A DNA stretch of 64,000 nt from Galeruca laticollis (taxonomy: Eukaryota; Arthropoda; Insecta; Coleoptera; Chrysomelidae), in the NCBI GenBank assembly GCA_963921935.1, contig OY998184.1, positions 30,719,567-30,783,566 of the forward strand, written 5' to 3'. The position numbers and the translations under genes were made by a program. Positions 35,362 to 46,300 of this stretch are shown in pieces (position 1 is the stretch's first letter; every line of letters begins with the position of its first letter). The notes under the pieces were generated by a model that was given only the letters and a program-made list of their open reading frames with translations, was not told the DNA's origin and searched no databases.

Positions 35362-36555
35362 TCACTTAAGAAGACAGTTTATTAGTGGAGAATTCCCTAG
35401 ATTTAACTGTTCATTGACAACTTCATATTGTGGGTTTCTTAAATGTCTTCTAATTTCCAGTTCTTCAAGGGAATCTAGTTCTTGTTTCTTTTCACAAATA
35501 TGCAGCACTTCTAGTTCTGTGTTAGGTGTCAATGAATGATTGGTGTCAAGTAGATGTTTTGCGTAGTGGGATTTATCTGGTTGTTTTAATATGTATGCTC
35601 GTAAGTGCTCACTGTATCGTATTTCAAAATTCCTAAGGGTCTGACCCAAATAGACAGCATTACATTCTGGACATTTGAGCTTATATATACCCGACTTCTT
35701 TATTAGTGGTCTTTTTGTTTTTACATTTAACAATTTTGTACTAACGTTACTTTTTGTTTTAAAAGAAATTGTTGTATTCGATGCTGAAGATATTATCTTT
35801 GAAATTTTATTAGAAATATTTCCTGCATATGTGATGGTTTTGTAAGTTTTAATTTCATCAGCTTGTTTAGGATATATTAGTTGTAAAGCCACTTTTTCCT
35901 CTTTTTTACTAATTAGCTTATTTATCATATCTGATGGATAACCGTTAGATGGTACTATTTGTCTAATTGTATTAATCTCTCTATCACAATAACATTTGTT
36001 CATAGGAACTGTAAAACCTCTATGTATCATTGAATTATATGCTGCTAGTCTGTGTGACACAGGGTGGTAATAATTGAATGGAATTGTCACATCAGTCTGT
36101 GTTGGTTTTCGGTAAATTGAATAATCAAGTACATTATTAACTCTTTGAATTTTTAAATCAAGAAAATTGATAGAGCTATTTTCTTCAATTTCTAATGTAA
36201 ATTTAATTTTCGGGTGTAAATTATCGATGTGGTTGAAAAATACATCTAATTGTCGTTCACTACCCATAAAACAAGCTAATATGTCATCTACATATCTATA
36301 CCAAAATAAAATATTTTTCGAAATATCACTTTCAAAGATCTTGCTTTCTAAATTGTCCATAAAAATGTTTGCCAAAATAGGTGATATAGGGCTTCCCATT
36401 GGTAAACCTTCATTTTAAATATATATCTTATTGTCAAAAGTGAAATAATTCTGATTAATGCATACATCAAATAAATTAAGTATATCTGATATTATTCCTG
36501 GATTAATATTTTTATCTTCTAGTAATTTTCTTACAAGTATTAGACATTCTCTAGA
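35362..36555 (-). pseudogene. Penelope family 2 copy C: RT plus GIY-YIG with one nonsense mutation
   Basis: The 345-residue frame (35362-36399) holds MGSPISPILANIFM, YVDD, GIYKLKCPECNAVYLGQT and the same NSPLINCLLK end as copy A. Upstream the frame is interrupted by a TAA where copy A has Gln (IYI*NEG, near 36417), then continues to about 36550 (ECLILVRKLLED). It breaks at 36552, where an inverted partial copy begins. A single substitution separates it from an open RT core, so it is a fairly recent copy. Confidence 0.82.
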
Positions 36556-37156
36556 GAGATTAGTACAATTAGACAAATAGCAACATCTAACGGTTATTCA
36601 TTAGATATGATAAATAAGCTAATTAGTAAAAAAGAGGAAAAAGTGGCATTAAAACTAATATATCCTAAACAAGCTGATGAAATTGAAACTTATAAAACCA
36701 TCACATATGCAGGAAATATTTCAAAGATAATATCTTCAGCAACGAATACATCAATTTCTTTTAAAACAGAAAGTAACGTTAGTACAAAATTGTTAAATGT
36801 AAAAACAAAAATACCACTATTAAAGAAGTCAGGTATATATAAGCTCAAATGTCCAGAATGTAATGCTGTCTATTTGGGTCAGACCCTTAGGAATTTTGAA
36901 ATACGATACAGTGAGCACTTACGAGCATACAGATTAAAACAACCAGACAAATCCCACTACGCAAAACATCTACTTGACACCAATCATTCATTGACACCTA
37001 ACACAGAACTAGAAGTGCAGCAATATTTGTGGAAAGAAACAAGAACTGGATTTCCTTGAAGAACTGGAAATTAGAAGACATTTAAGAAACCCAAAATATG
37101 AAGTTGTCAATGAACAGTCAAATCTAGGGAATTCTCCACTAATAAACTGTCTTCTT
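36556..37156 (+). pseudogene. Penelope family 2 copy D: inverted GIY-YIG half
   Basis: The plus strand reads TIRQIATSNGYSLDMINKLI through GIYKLKC, PECNAVYLGQT and RYSEHLRAY to SLTPNTELEV. A frameshift at about 37019 follows, then the element's C-terminal end NSPLINCLLK in another frame up to 37156. It faces copy C with the 5' sides joined at about 36555. No RT core is present. Confidence 0.8.
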
Positions 37157-37412
37157 AAGTGATAATTGTAAAGATCAGCAGATATAGTTTTCCTGGTTTT
37201 CTATATCATTGCACAGTTATACTGATCTTAATTGGAAAAATGATATCCAGGACATCACCATAGGGCTAATAATATCTAAGCTTCAATATTTGTAACATCA
37301 CATCTTCTTCTTTTTCTATAAACATATATTAAGCCAATCACAAGTTAGGTTACTTCTTGGTCTAGCAAAAAATAACTACTAAACATCAGGTAGGCATAAA
37401 ATGAAATGTAAC

Positions 37413-37468
37413 TTCTGTCATTCTGACGATGACATTGATTTATTGAAACAATTGTCAATTTTTTAGAA
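37413..37468 (+). ncRNA. Hammerhead motif (Penelope family 2, copy D), helix II damaged
   Basis: Plus-strand CTGACGA and GAAAC with AC-AATT-GT-C are retained, but helix II reads GACA against TATT, losing pairs. Helix I (TTCTG..ATT with AAT..TAGAA) is intact. Probably a decayed ribozyme. Confidence 0.55.
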
Positions 37469-37742
37469 TTTCCAATAACTTGTATTATATTGTGAAATTA
37501 ACTAGAGACCGAGAGTTTCATTTAAAAACACTAGTAATTAGGAATTTTTTTATGTAATATACCAGTAAACTACATTATCTACTAGTTTGCCCCAAGTAAA
37601 AAGTAGGTACTGCGTCTCGTTATTTGTTCTCGTTATTTTTTGCTTGGAATTTCCAAACCCCAGAAAAGTGGACATCACAAACTCTATAATTACGAATAAC
37701 ATTATCTTGATCCTGGGCGATTAAATATCCATGGTTAATGGA

Positions 37743-38660
37743 GCTTGTCCAGAGGAGGCGTTTTACGTGCTAGTTAACTCGAAGTAGTCGACAGGGGCTA
37801 TTGTTATGATACGTCAGCTCGCAACAACAGTCGCTCGTGTGGGGGTCGCACCATAGAAGCATCTAGAATCTCGACTTGCGCATAAAACGCGTGAATATTG
37901 CGCTTTGACCGCGAATAAAGGCCGATCCTCACTAGAGCGGCGCTGCGCGAGCGGGGCGCGCGCGATTCTTTAGGCAAAATTCCGCTTCCAACTGTTTACG
38001 TATTAAATAATGAGACCGTCCCACCTGCACGGCGCGATGCGTCGCGTTTCAAAACAGGAAAATTTTAATATTCTCAAGAGCGTTGGTACGCGACACTGCC
38101 GCCTAGAAACGCGTCGCATAGCCCGTTGACGGACAAGTGTGGATGATGAAGAGTCTAATACACGCAGTAACTTGCAGTTTCGCCCAAAGATTTTACAGTA
38201 GGCCCTTAAAATGGACGAGAAATTGATATTGCTCATTAATGAATATAGTGAATTATACGATATGAAAGACAAAAATTACAGTAACCAAATAAGAAGAGAA
38301 AATATCTGAGATTAGATTGTAAGAAAACTAAATGAAAGTGGTAAATATTTATTTATTCCTGGCAAATAGCAGCTAGGAAAAATAAATAATCAGAGGACGA
38401 TGAGGACTACATCTTCTATACGCTGTGCCGCCAAAACACACACTGATCCGTTTGCTGCGTACTTGGTGACGCTCAAATGGGAATACACTTGCTGAAATTT
38501 GATGCACGTGCTGCAACGCAATGCGCGCGCCGCTCGCGCCGCGCTGATCTAATGAGAATCGGCCTTTACGCGCGATTGCATCTGGACGCAATGTATGAAC
38601 CTTTAGTATTTCATACTCGTGCGTGTGCACTCACGCGTAAAACGCCTCATCTGGACAAGC
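37743..38660. mobile_element. Short TIR element with a MADF remnant (PIF/Harbinger-like)
   Basis: The left end GCTTGTCCAGAGGAGGCG (37743) matches the right end read inward, GCTTGTCCAGATGAGGCG (38660), and both continue into TTTTACG. The 918-bp element is GC-rich (GCGGCGCTGCGCGAGCG and related words) against AT-rich surroundings. It encloses a MADF-domain remnant, typical of PIF/Harbinger accessory proteins. I could not establish the target duplication, so the superfamily call rests on the MADF fragment. Confidence 0.65.
38211..38345 (+). pseudogene. MADF-domain remnant
   Basis: ATG at 38211 reads MDEKLILLINEYSELYDMKD, then YSNQIRRENI, a stop where Trp is usual, and IVRKLNESG, the first helices of a MADF (Myb/SANT-like) domain. 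It stops after about 45 residues. In intact PIF/Harbinger elements this protein aids nuclear import and DNA binding of the transposase. Confidence 0.6.
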
Positions 38661-38689
38661 ATTTCTTTATGCACATACGGAAAAGCTAA

Positions 38690-38975
38690 CAAACAAGAAG
38701 TTTATTATATGGAAATTCCTATCGGCATTTATGAAGTTAAAAGAATGCCAGATGATAGAATAGTAAAACTGGTGTGGGAGGAGGTCCCCGGGGGAAAACG
38801 CCCATTAGGTCGACCCCGCCTCAGGTGGAGAGATAATATTACAAAGGACCTAAAAGCCATGAATATCGAAGATGGACCCGATAGGATGCTAGATAGAAAA
38901 AGATGGAGACGTGTGGTTGAGTCGGCAAAAACCCACCCAGGGTTGTGAAGCCACTGATGATGATGATGATGTTTT
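38690..38975 (+). pseudogene. 3' end of an RTE-like non-LTR element
   Basis: The plus frame reads MPDDRIVKLVWEEVPGGKRP, then GRPRLRWRDNITKDL and RKRWRRVVESAKTHPGL, the characteristic C-terminal tail of RTE/BovB-type reverse transcriptases, followed at 38955 by a (GATGAT)n microsatellite that such elements use as a 3' end. Everything 5' of this is missing, as in typical 5'-truncated insertions. Confidence 0.7.
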
Positions 38976-39329
38976 ATGAAGTAAAATAAGGCAAAAATCT
39001 CATTCGAAACGTATTTCTATTGTTAGCAATGTGATAATAGTAATTATGCGCCAAGGTAGAAAAGTGAGGTATTATTGTCGAGGCACATTAATATACTTTT
39101 CTACCATTTTTTTCACTACTGGTATTTTACTTCTTTATCAATTCATTAATAGTAGTTTCTAAAACGTTTTTTATACATAAACCATGTAAAAATTTATTTT
39201 TATAAATGTAGACTGCACCGATTTATTGATAATTTACTAATAATACAGGATGCTTCCTGTATTCGTACATTCAAAAAAATGTGAATACGCTAATAGGTGT
39301 GCAGTGCGACATAAAATAGTCCGTATCTA

Positions 39330-42270
39330 ATATTCTTCTTAATCCGACTTCTCTCGTCGGAGGTTGGCGATCCAATTGGCAATCATTATTCTGGATGTAG
39401 CGGCTCTGAAGATGTCAATTGAGGTACATCCAAACCATCTTCTTAAGTCTTTCAGCCAGGAGTTCCTTCTTCTTCCCACTGATATTTTATCTTCAATGAT
39501 CAGTCTCAAGAGTTCATACCTTTCGCCTCTCATTATGTGGCCTATATATCTCGTCTTTCTCTCCTTAACAATCTGCATCGGTTCTATTGATTTTTTCATC
39601 CGCGCAAGGACTTCCGTGTTGTGATTTTCTGCACCCACGATATTCTTAACATACAACGGTATAGGTACATCTCAAACGCGTCCATCTTTTTCTCTGTAGT
39701 CGCATCGATAGTTCACCCTTCACTGCCATATAACAGGGTTGAAAATATATAGCATCTGATGTTGCGCATTCGAAGTTCTAGGCTCAGTTCGCGTCTCGTG
39801 AAAAATTGCTTCATATTAGTAAATGTTTTTCTGGCCTGCTCAATTCGTGCTTTTATTTCGATCTTGGGGTCGCACTGATTATTAATGATAGTCCCCAGGT
39901 ATCTAAATGAATTTACTTGTTCTACTTGTATATCGTTAATGAACAAATTGGCAATTATATTTGTGTATGAAAAAAAAAGAAGGTTAGTTTTAGACACATT
40001 CATGAGTAGCCCATGCCGTTCACTATGGCTTACTATACGGTTCCTCAAGTCTTGTAAATCTGCCATATTATCTGCCAGCACAACACAGTCGTCGACGTAC
40101 ATCAGATAGTTAACAACGACTCCATTGATTTTGATTCCTCTCTAAATATAGTCTCAGAATACAAATTAAACAGAAGTGACAGGATACAACCTTGCCTCAC
40201 TCCCCTCTTTATTGTAATATCCTCTGATGTTGTTTGCTCAATTTTAACGTCTGCTGTTTGGTGCCAGTACAACTGTGAAATGATATGATCTCTTCTTTAT
40301 CTATTCCCGTGGCTTGAAGAATTTCCAATAGTTTGTCATGCTTAACGTAATCAAACGCTTTTTTGTAATCAATGAAACATGAAAATACATTCACGTTCAT
40401 ATCTCTGCATCTCTGAGTTGAGACATTTAGAGAGAACAGTGCTTCCCGTGTACCCACACCATTCCGAAATCCAAACCGACAGCCATCTACCTGACTACCT
40501 GATTTTTTGTAGATGCGCGTATGAATTATTCTTAAAAATACCTTAAGAACATGAGAGATTGAGCTGATTATTCGATACTCGTCACATTTTGATGCGTTGT
40601 TTTTCTTTGGAAGTGTTATAAACGTTGACCTGAGCCAGTCTAAGGGTATATATAGTACCTGTTCTATATACAGCGTTAAGTAGTGAAGTTAATATGTCCA
40701 GTCCGGCTCCTTCTTCGTCTGCTATAAATTTTAGTACTTCTGCGTCTGTCTTATCTGGGGTAGTTGCTTTTTTTTTTTTTTTAGGTTTTATAGCATGTAT
40801 GACTTCCTCTTTCGTTATGTCTGGTCCCTATTCATTTATTTGATCGTCGGTTGTTGGTGGCAATTCTGGTCTATTATCATTGAACAGGTCTTCGACATAT
40901 TCTTTCCATCTTTTAAGTTTGGCTTCAGTTTCTGTTACTATTTCGTTGCTTTTGTCCCTTAGTATTGAAACTGGTGTTTTTTTGTTTCGATTTGTCATTT
41001 CTTTGACTTTCTTGTGTAAGTTGAATGAGTCGTGTTTTCTTCGGAGGTTTTCGATTTCAGAGCATTTCTCTGATAGCCACTTTTCATTTGCTTCTTTGCA
41101 TTTGTTCTTAACTGCCCTATCGAGTTTTTTGTATTCCACTGGATTTTATTTTTGTGTCCTCCTTTCTGACATTAGATCTAAGATTTCAGAAGTCATCCAT
41201 TTCTGCTTCTTATTATACATCACGTAACCAATTTCTTGTTCTTGAGTTTCTATTATAGCAGTTTTTACGTTGCCCCAAACCGTTTCTACCTTTGTTGGCA
41301 CTGACCTTTCAATTTTTTTCATTTTATTCTCAATTCCTTCCCTTATAACACGTTTTATGTATTGGTTTTTAAGTTTGTCAACGTCTAACTTTTTACGTGT
41401 CTGTGTTTTTTGTACTTTTTGAAAGCGCTTCATTTTGAAATTCATTACCACCGGGATATGGTCGCTGCCGATATCTGCACAGGGATACGTTTTTACAGAT
41501 TCAACATATTTTTTAAATATGGTGCTATCATAATGTAATCTACCTGGTTTCTCATCATATTTTCTTTTGTGTGTCAGAGAAGGTCCATGTATATAGTCGC
41601 CTAGGGTGCAGTTTGAAAAAAGTGTTAGTTATCATGAGGTTCTGTTCATTGCAGAACTGAATTAGTCTGTCCCCCTCTCGTTTCTTACGCCAAGGCCAAA
41701 AGCTCTCACGTGATCGTCATCCGCTCCCTCGCATATTTTGGCATTTAAGTCACCAAGTATTATTGTTATTTCGCCTTTTTTGGCGATTCGCATCATTTCC
41801 TCTAATTTGCCGTAAAACTGCTCTACTTCATCGTCGGGTCTGTCGTTCGTGGGGCATAAGTTTGAATGATGTTCATTATTCTGTGAGTTGTTTTTAGTTT
41901 CATCATCATAATTCTGTCATTCAAAGGTGAAAAGTCCGTGACTGATTGTGACACTTTGTCCGTAAGGATCACAGCAACACCATATTGGTGATTTCTGTCC
42001 AATCCCCCAGTGTAATATATGCGTCCATTGTTTGTTTTTTGTGTACCTAATCAAGGCCATCTTACTTCGCTAAGACACAGTACGTCTGTGTTTAGTCTAT
42101 GCATTTCTTGTACGACGTTTGCCAGTTTTCCTGTACTAAAAAGGCTTTTCACGTTCCATGTCGCAATGCGTAGATTGTTTCTGTAAACTTTCACCGGAGG
42201 GATTCTTAGCACCCTCTCTCCATTTAAGGGGCTGAGACTGAGAGCCGTTCTGTTTTGTGTCTTTGCCATT
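39330..42270 (-). pseudogene. RTE-type non-LTR element: endonuclease, reverse transcriptase, C-terminal tail
   Basis: From 42269 the minus strand reads LRIATWNVKSLFSTGKLANV, LCLSEVRW (endonuclease start), later NYDDETKN and ILGDLNAKICEG (around 41760). The linker is at 41450-40828, with FNLHKKVKEM and RWKEYVEDLFN. RT: VFSCFIDYKKAFDYVKHDKL (motif A, 40390-40330), then MYVDDCVVLADN (active site, 40102), FRYLGTIIN and LLYGSEG. The tail frame (39656-39339) has KTRYIGHIMRGERY and GRRRNSWLKDLRRWFG. Many frameshifts are present. The gene set and order are complete, so this was a near-full-length insertion. The 42280-42700 segment upstream is GC-richer and probably its 5' untranslated part. Confidence 0.8.
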
Positions 42271-42279
42271 TGGAGTTTT

Positions 42280-43369
42280 TGGAACGATTAGTACAGTAAG
42301 GGTACCGTTCCTTTTCTGCACCGCAGTACAGAGGCCTTTCTGCTACTCGTTGGCTCCGCCCTCTGCTTTTCAGTGCATCACCGCTTCGAAGTCATTCTTC
42401 CTACGCCAAGGACTCATTTTGATAAGACTGCTGCCCATTACCATTTTGTTTTATACTACGCCCGTAAGACTAGGTTGCCCCTTCCGCTATCGTCGCCGTG
42501 TTTCTTACACCTTGGCTGCCGTTGTGGTCTTCGTCCGTAACCCCGGACAGGGGACTGCGTTATACCCCGCAATACTTGGTTCCTAGTAGAACTTAGCCAC
42601 CAGCTGAAAGCTGGGCCCACCCCCGCGACTTGGACGCCCCTGCTAGGACTTACTTGAGTGAGCCTAGAGAAGAACTCTGCTGCTCATCAAGCCGAGTTAA
42701 TGCCCATGTTTGATTCCATGAGCAATGGCCCGTATCTGATAAACCGGTAATTTTATCGAGATGTCACAAAAGGATTTGGTAACTCTAAAAATGTTCAAAA
42801 AAGTCAATTGTTGCATTTATGACTGAAAAAAGTTATATTTATCAAAAAATTGCCGCATCCATCATTGAACTCCTCTGGGATACCCTGTATAACTGTTTAA
42901 TATATTAAAACTTCTCCAATTGTAACCGTTTATGTTGAAATCATCTCAAATATTCGTGAACAAATAACTATTAAAAACCTCTTAAAAAAGATGAAAAGAA
43001 ATTTTTCTTGCGTTGGCAACAACTTGGCCACTGAAAACAGCATTGTTTATTAGAACCGAATAGTGAATGCTAAAACACTGATACACACACCTATATTTAT
43101 AAAATTAAGTTCTAATCTTGTTCTGTTTTGTTTTATCAACCATAGGTCTGTTGTACAATATTACAATATTAACATCGCCAAACACACCAAACCACTCTTG
43201 GTATTTTCCCATTACAAAATATCGTAAATGTCTGAATAAACTACTCATGAATCTAGTTTAAACAAAAATATCTGATAAAAAATGAGAATCGTATAAATAT
43301 GAAATTATATATTATATTATTCAGTGTTTTTGAGTGTCAAGTTTTAATAACAACCAAATGTAATTAAAA
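42280..43369. other. 5' part of the RTE element, then upstream region of gene 2
   Basis: 42280-42720 is GC-rich and ends near GCAATGGCCCGTATCTG, most likely the 5' region of the RTE copy. 42890 has GGGATACCCTGTATAAC, a phrase common at ends of mariner-like repeats, without a partner. 42950-43369 is AT-rich and should contain either the promoter or a leader intron of gene 2. No TATA/initiator pair as clear as that of gene 1 was seen. Confidence 0.35.
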
Positions 43370-43383
43370 TTATCATATTTCAG
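43370..43383 (+). promoter_or_regulatory. Candidate 3' splice site directly before the start codon of gene 2
   Basis: TATCATATTTCAG ends at 43383, and the ATG is the next base. A pyrimidine-rich tract and CAG at this spot suggest a leader intron whose first exon lies upstream. Gene 1 lacks this and has a promoter at the same relative place. Confidence 0.4.
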
Positions 43384-46300
43384 ATGAGTACGAGCCATCC
43401 AAATATGGATAATCTTGAAAATTCGCCACAGTTTCAAGAAGCTGTTAAAAATGCTGTTGATAAAGCACTATCGGATTTCTTTGGAAAGCTTGATGTGGAG
43501 AAAGAAGAAAAATCTGAAGGATGTCCTTATCTGAAACCAGTACCTCCGCACTGGCAAACATGTAAATATATTGAGTTTTCTTCAGTTTTAGTCGCAGAGA
43601 GCTAGAAATCTAGTAAATCTATCAGAATTACAACAATAGAAATACATTTTCGAAAATATGTAAACAGAACAGATTTTCTCCTTCAGTGTGAACCTCTCTT
43701 CTTTACCTCTATTTCAGTTCTCTTACTAGATCCTATCTGTTATGATGATAATAACAATGTTATCATCATATTATTCAATAGTCATTGCTATCATAATAAC
43801 CTATTTGCACCTATTCCATTCAAATTTGCTGCATAGACTCAAATATGGATATTGACAATGGCCTATCTATGTCTCAGACGTCTTATGGGTCCAACATTTC
43901 CAGATAAGAAGCAGATAATCTATACGTTGCATTTCATATCATTCCGTGTATTCTCATGAGTTTGTCTCCTCTATACCAACCTTAGATTATATATCGATGA
44001 AAAGATAAGTAACGCCTATGTCAAAACCGTTAGGGAAAGTGTGCTCCACATCAACACGGGCAAAACGGCAATGGTGGGAGGTGTGTGTTCTTCGAAATCA
44101 AAACAATTACCAGTGGCGACGTGACTTTTTAATTTACGGAGTCTCGATAACCCTTTAATTAAACCCTTAGATCTCGATAAATAAAATATGTACGGGTTCT
44201 CAACTAAGCAATGTGAATAATATAAATGAAATTCACTGTCTCAACCCTTACTTTGTAGAATCTACTCATTTTACTGTTTTAAATGAAGCTAACTGTTTCT
44301 ATATAATTCCATAATATATTGGTAAATGTTAAAAATTTCAAGAAATTTGACAAGTGTTTCGATACTAGATATCATTGTCAGAATGACAGAGGTTACATTT
44401 TATTTGATGCCTACCTGATGTTTAACAATTATTCTTGGCAATGATATAGAAAACCAGGAATACTGTATTTGCTGATCTTTACAATTATCACTTAAGAAGA
44501 CAGTTAAAAAGTGGAGAACTCCCTAGATTTATCTGTTCATTGACGACTTTATATTGTGAGTTTCTTAACTGTCTTCTAATTTCTAATTCTTTAACGAAAT
44601 TAGATATATTTTCCAACCATATTAATAAGTTACACCAAAAAATTAAATTTACATAAGAAGTTGAAGAAAATAACTCAATCAATTTTCTTGATTCATAAAT
44701 TCAGAGTTAATAATGTACTTGATTATTCAATTTACAGAAAACCAGCACACACTAATGTAACTATTCCATAAAGTTTCAATCATTCCATGTCACATAAATT
44801 AGCAGCATATAATTTAATGATATATAGAGCATGACAGTTATCTGAGCTCAAAAGGTAAGTGAGGTTTAAAGGTAGGGAGTAGTTTTGTTTAACAAGTGAC
44901 TTTATTAAACTGTTTGTTTTGTTAATGTAATTGCTGCATCCAAAGAAAATGTGATTAAGATCAGCATAAGAATTATCGTTGCAGGTACAGGATGATGACT
45001 GTACAATACCCAACTTGGCAAGATGGGCGGGATATCTTCCATGGCTAGTCTTCATTCTAAATATACTTGCTGAATAAAATTTAGGAGTTGTATAATCAAA
45101 AATATAGTTTGAAGGTGAGGGTAAGGTAGGGTGAATTTGAAAGTAGGTGTTATTTGAGGATTGTGATGCGTTTTCCCAGTGTTTTCGCCAGGATACATAC
45201 ATTTTATTTTTTATTGAGCTAATCGCATCTATTCCAGTATACACATTACAAAAATCTCCATTCAGTACCGAATCTTTTGCTAATCGATCAGCTTTTTCAT
45301 TCCCATATATTCCAATATGCCCCTTAACCCAAATAAATGTCATACTCAAATTCAACAATATTGTTTTAATGTCACATAAAATAGGACATTCCATTATTTC
45401 GAGATGAGTCCCTTTTATAGCTCACAATGATGATCTAGAATCAGATATAATCACACCGCCATCTTTTTCATTTGATTTTAGCCAGGAGAGGCCCTGTAAG
45501 ATAGCATACAGCTCCGCAGTATATATACTACATATATCAGGTAATCTGATTCGTAACGTTTGATTTGTATTGTGAATGTACACAGCACATCCAACTCCAT
45601 CCCTCGTCTTAGATCCATCATTGTTTATTATTGTCTCGTCAGCAAAATCTGCTAGTATGGGTTTAAACAGGATTGTGTTAATGCGGTTAGATTCCGTATA
45701 ATTCGGGATTATGACTTTGTGGACTTTAAATATAGCTTGATAAGGAATGTTATATTTAGGTAATGTTTTGTTGGTTCTGTATATTTCATTGAACTCATTG
45801 GTTTGAATGAAGGCTTCCGCAAGTGGAGGTGTGTTTTTAAATCTTCAATATCGATTTGTAAGATCTTCTATTGAAATACTATATAAATTATTTATCATGT
45901 CAGACCTGAGGGTTTTAAGTTTAATTAAATATTTTTGAGACAATAATTGACGTCGTAAAAATAGAGGTGGTTCGTTACATTCTGCCAATAATGCATTCAC
46001 GGGTGTCGATTTCATTGCGCCGACACAGGTTCTAAGGCATTTATACTGAATTCGATTTATTTTCAATAAGTTGGAATTACTACTTGATCCATATAAAAAA
46101 CATCCATAATCTAAAATTGATCTGACATAAGACCTGTAAAACAATATAGCGATGGATATATCTGCGGTTTGTGGCACATTTTAGAAGATTATACCCCTTT
46201 TCACATTTGTTTTTCATATGTATGATGTGTTTGGACCATAATAATTTAGTATCTAGAATAATACCCAAGTATTTATACTCGTTTACTACCGACATCGCTC

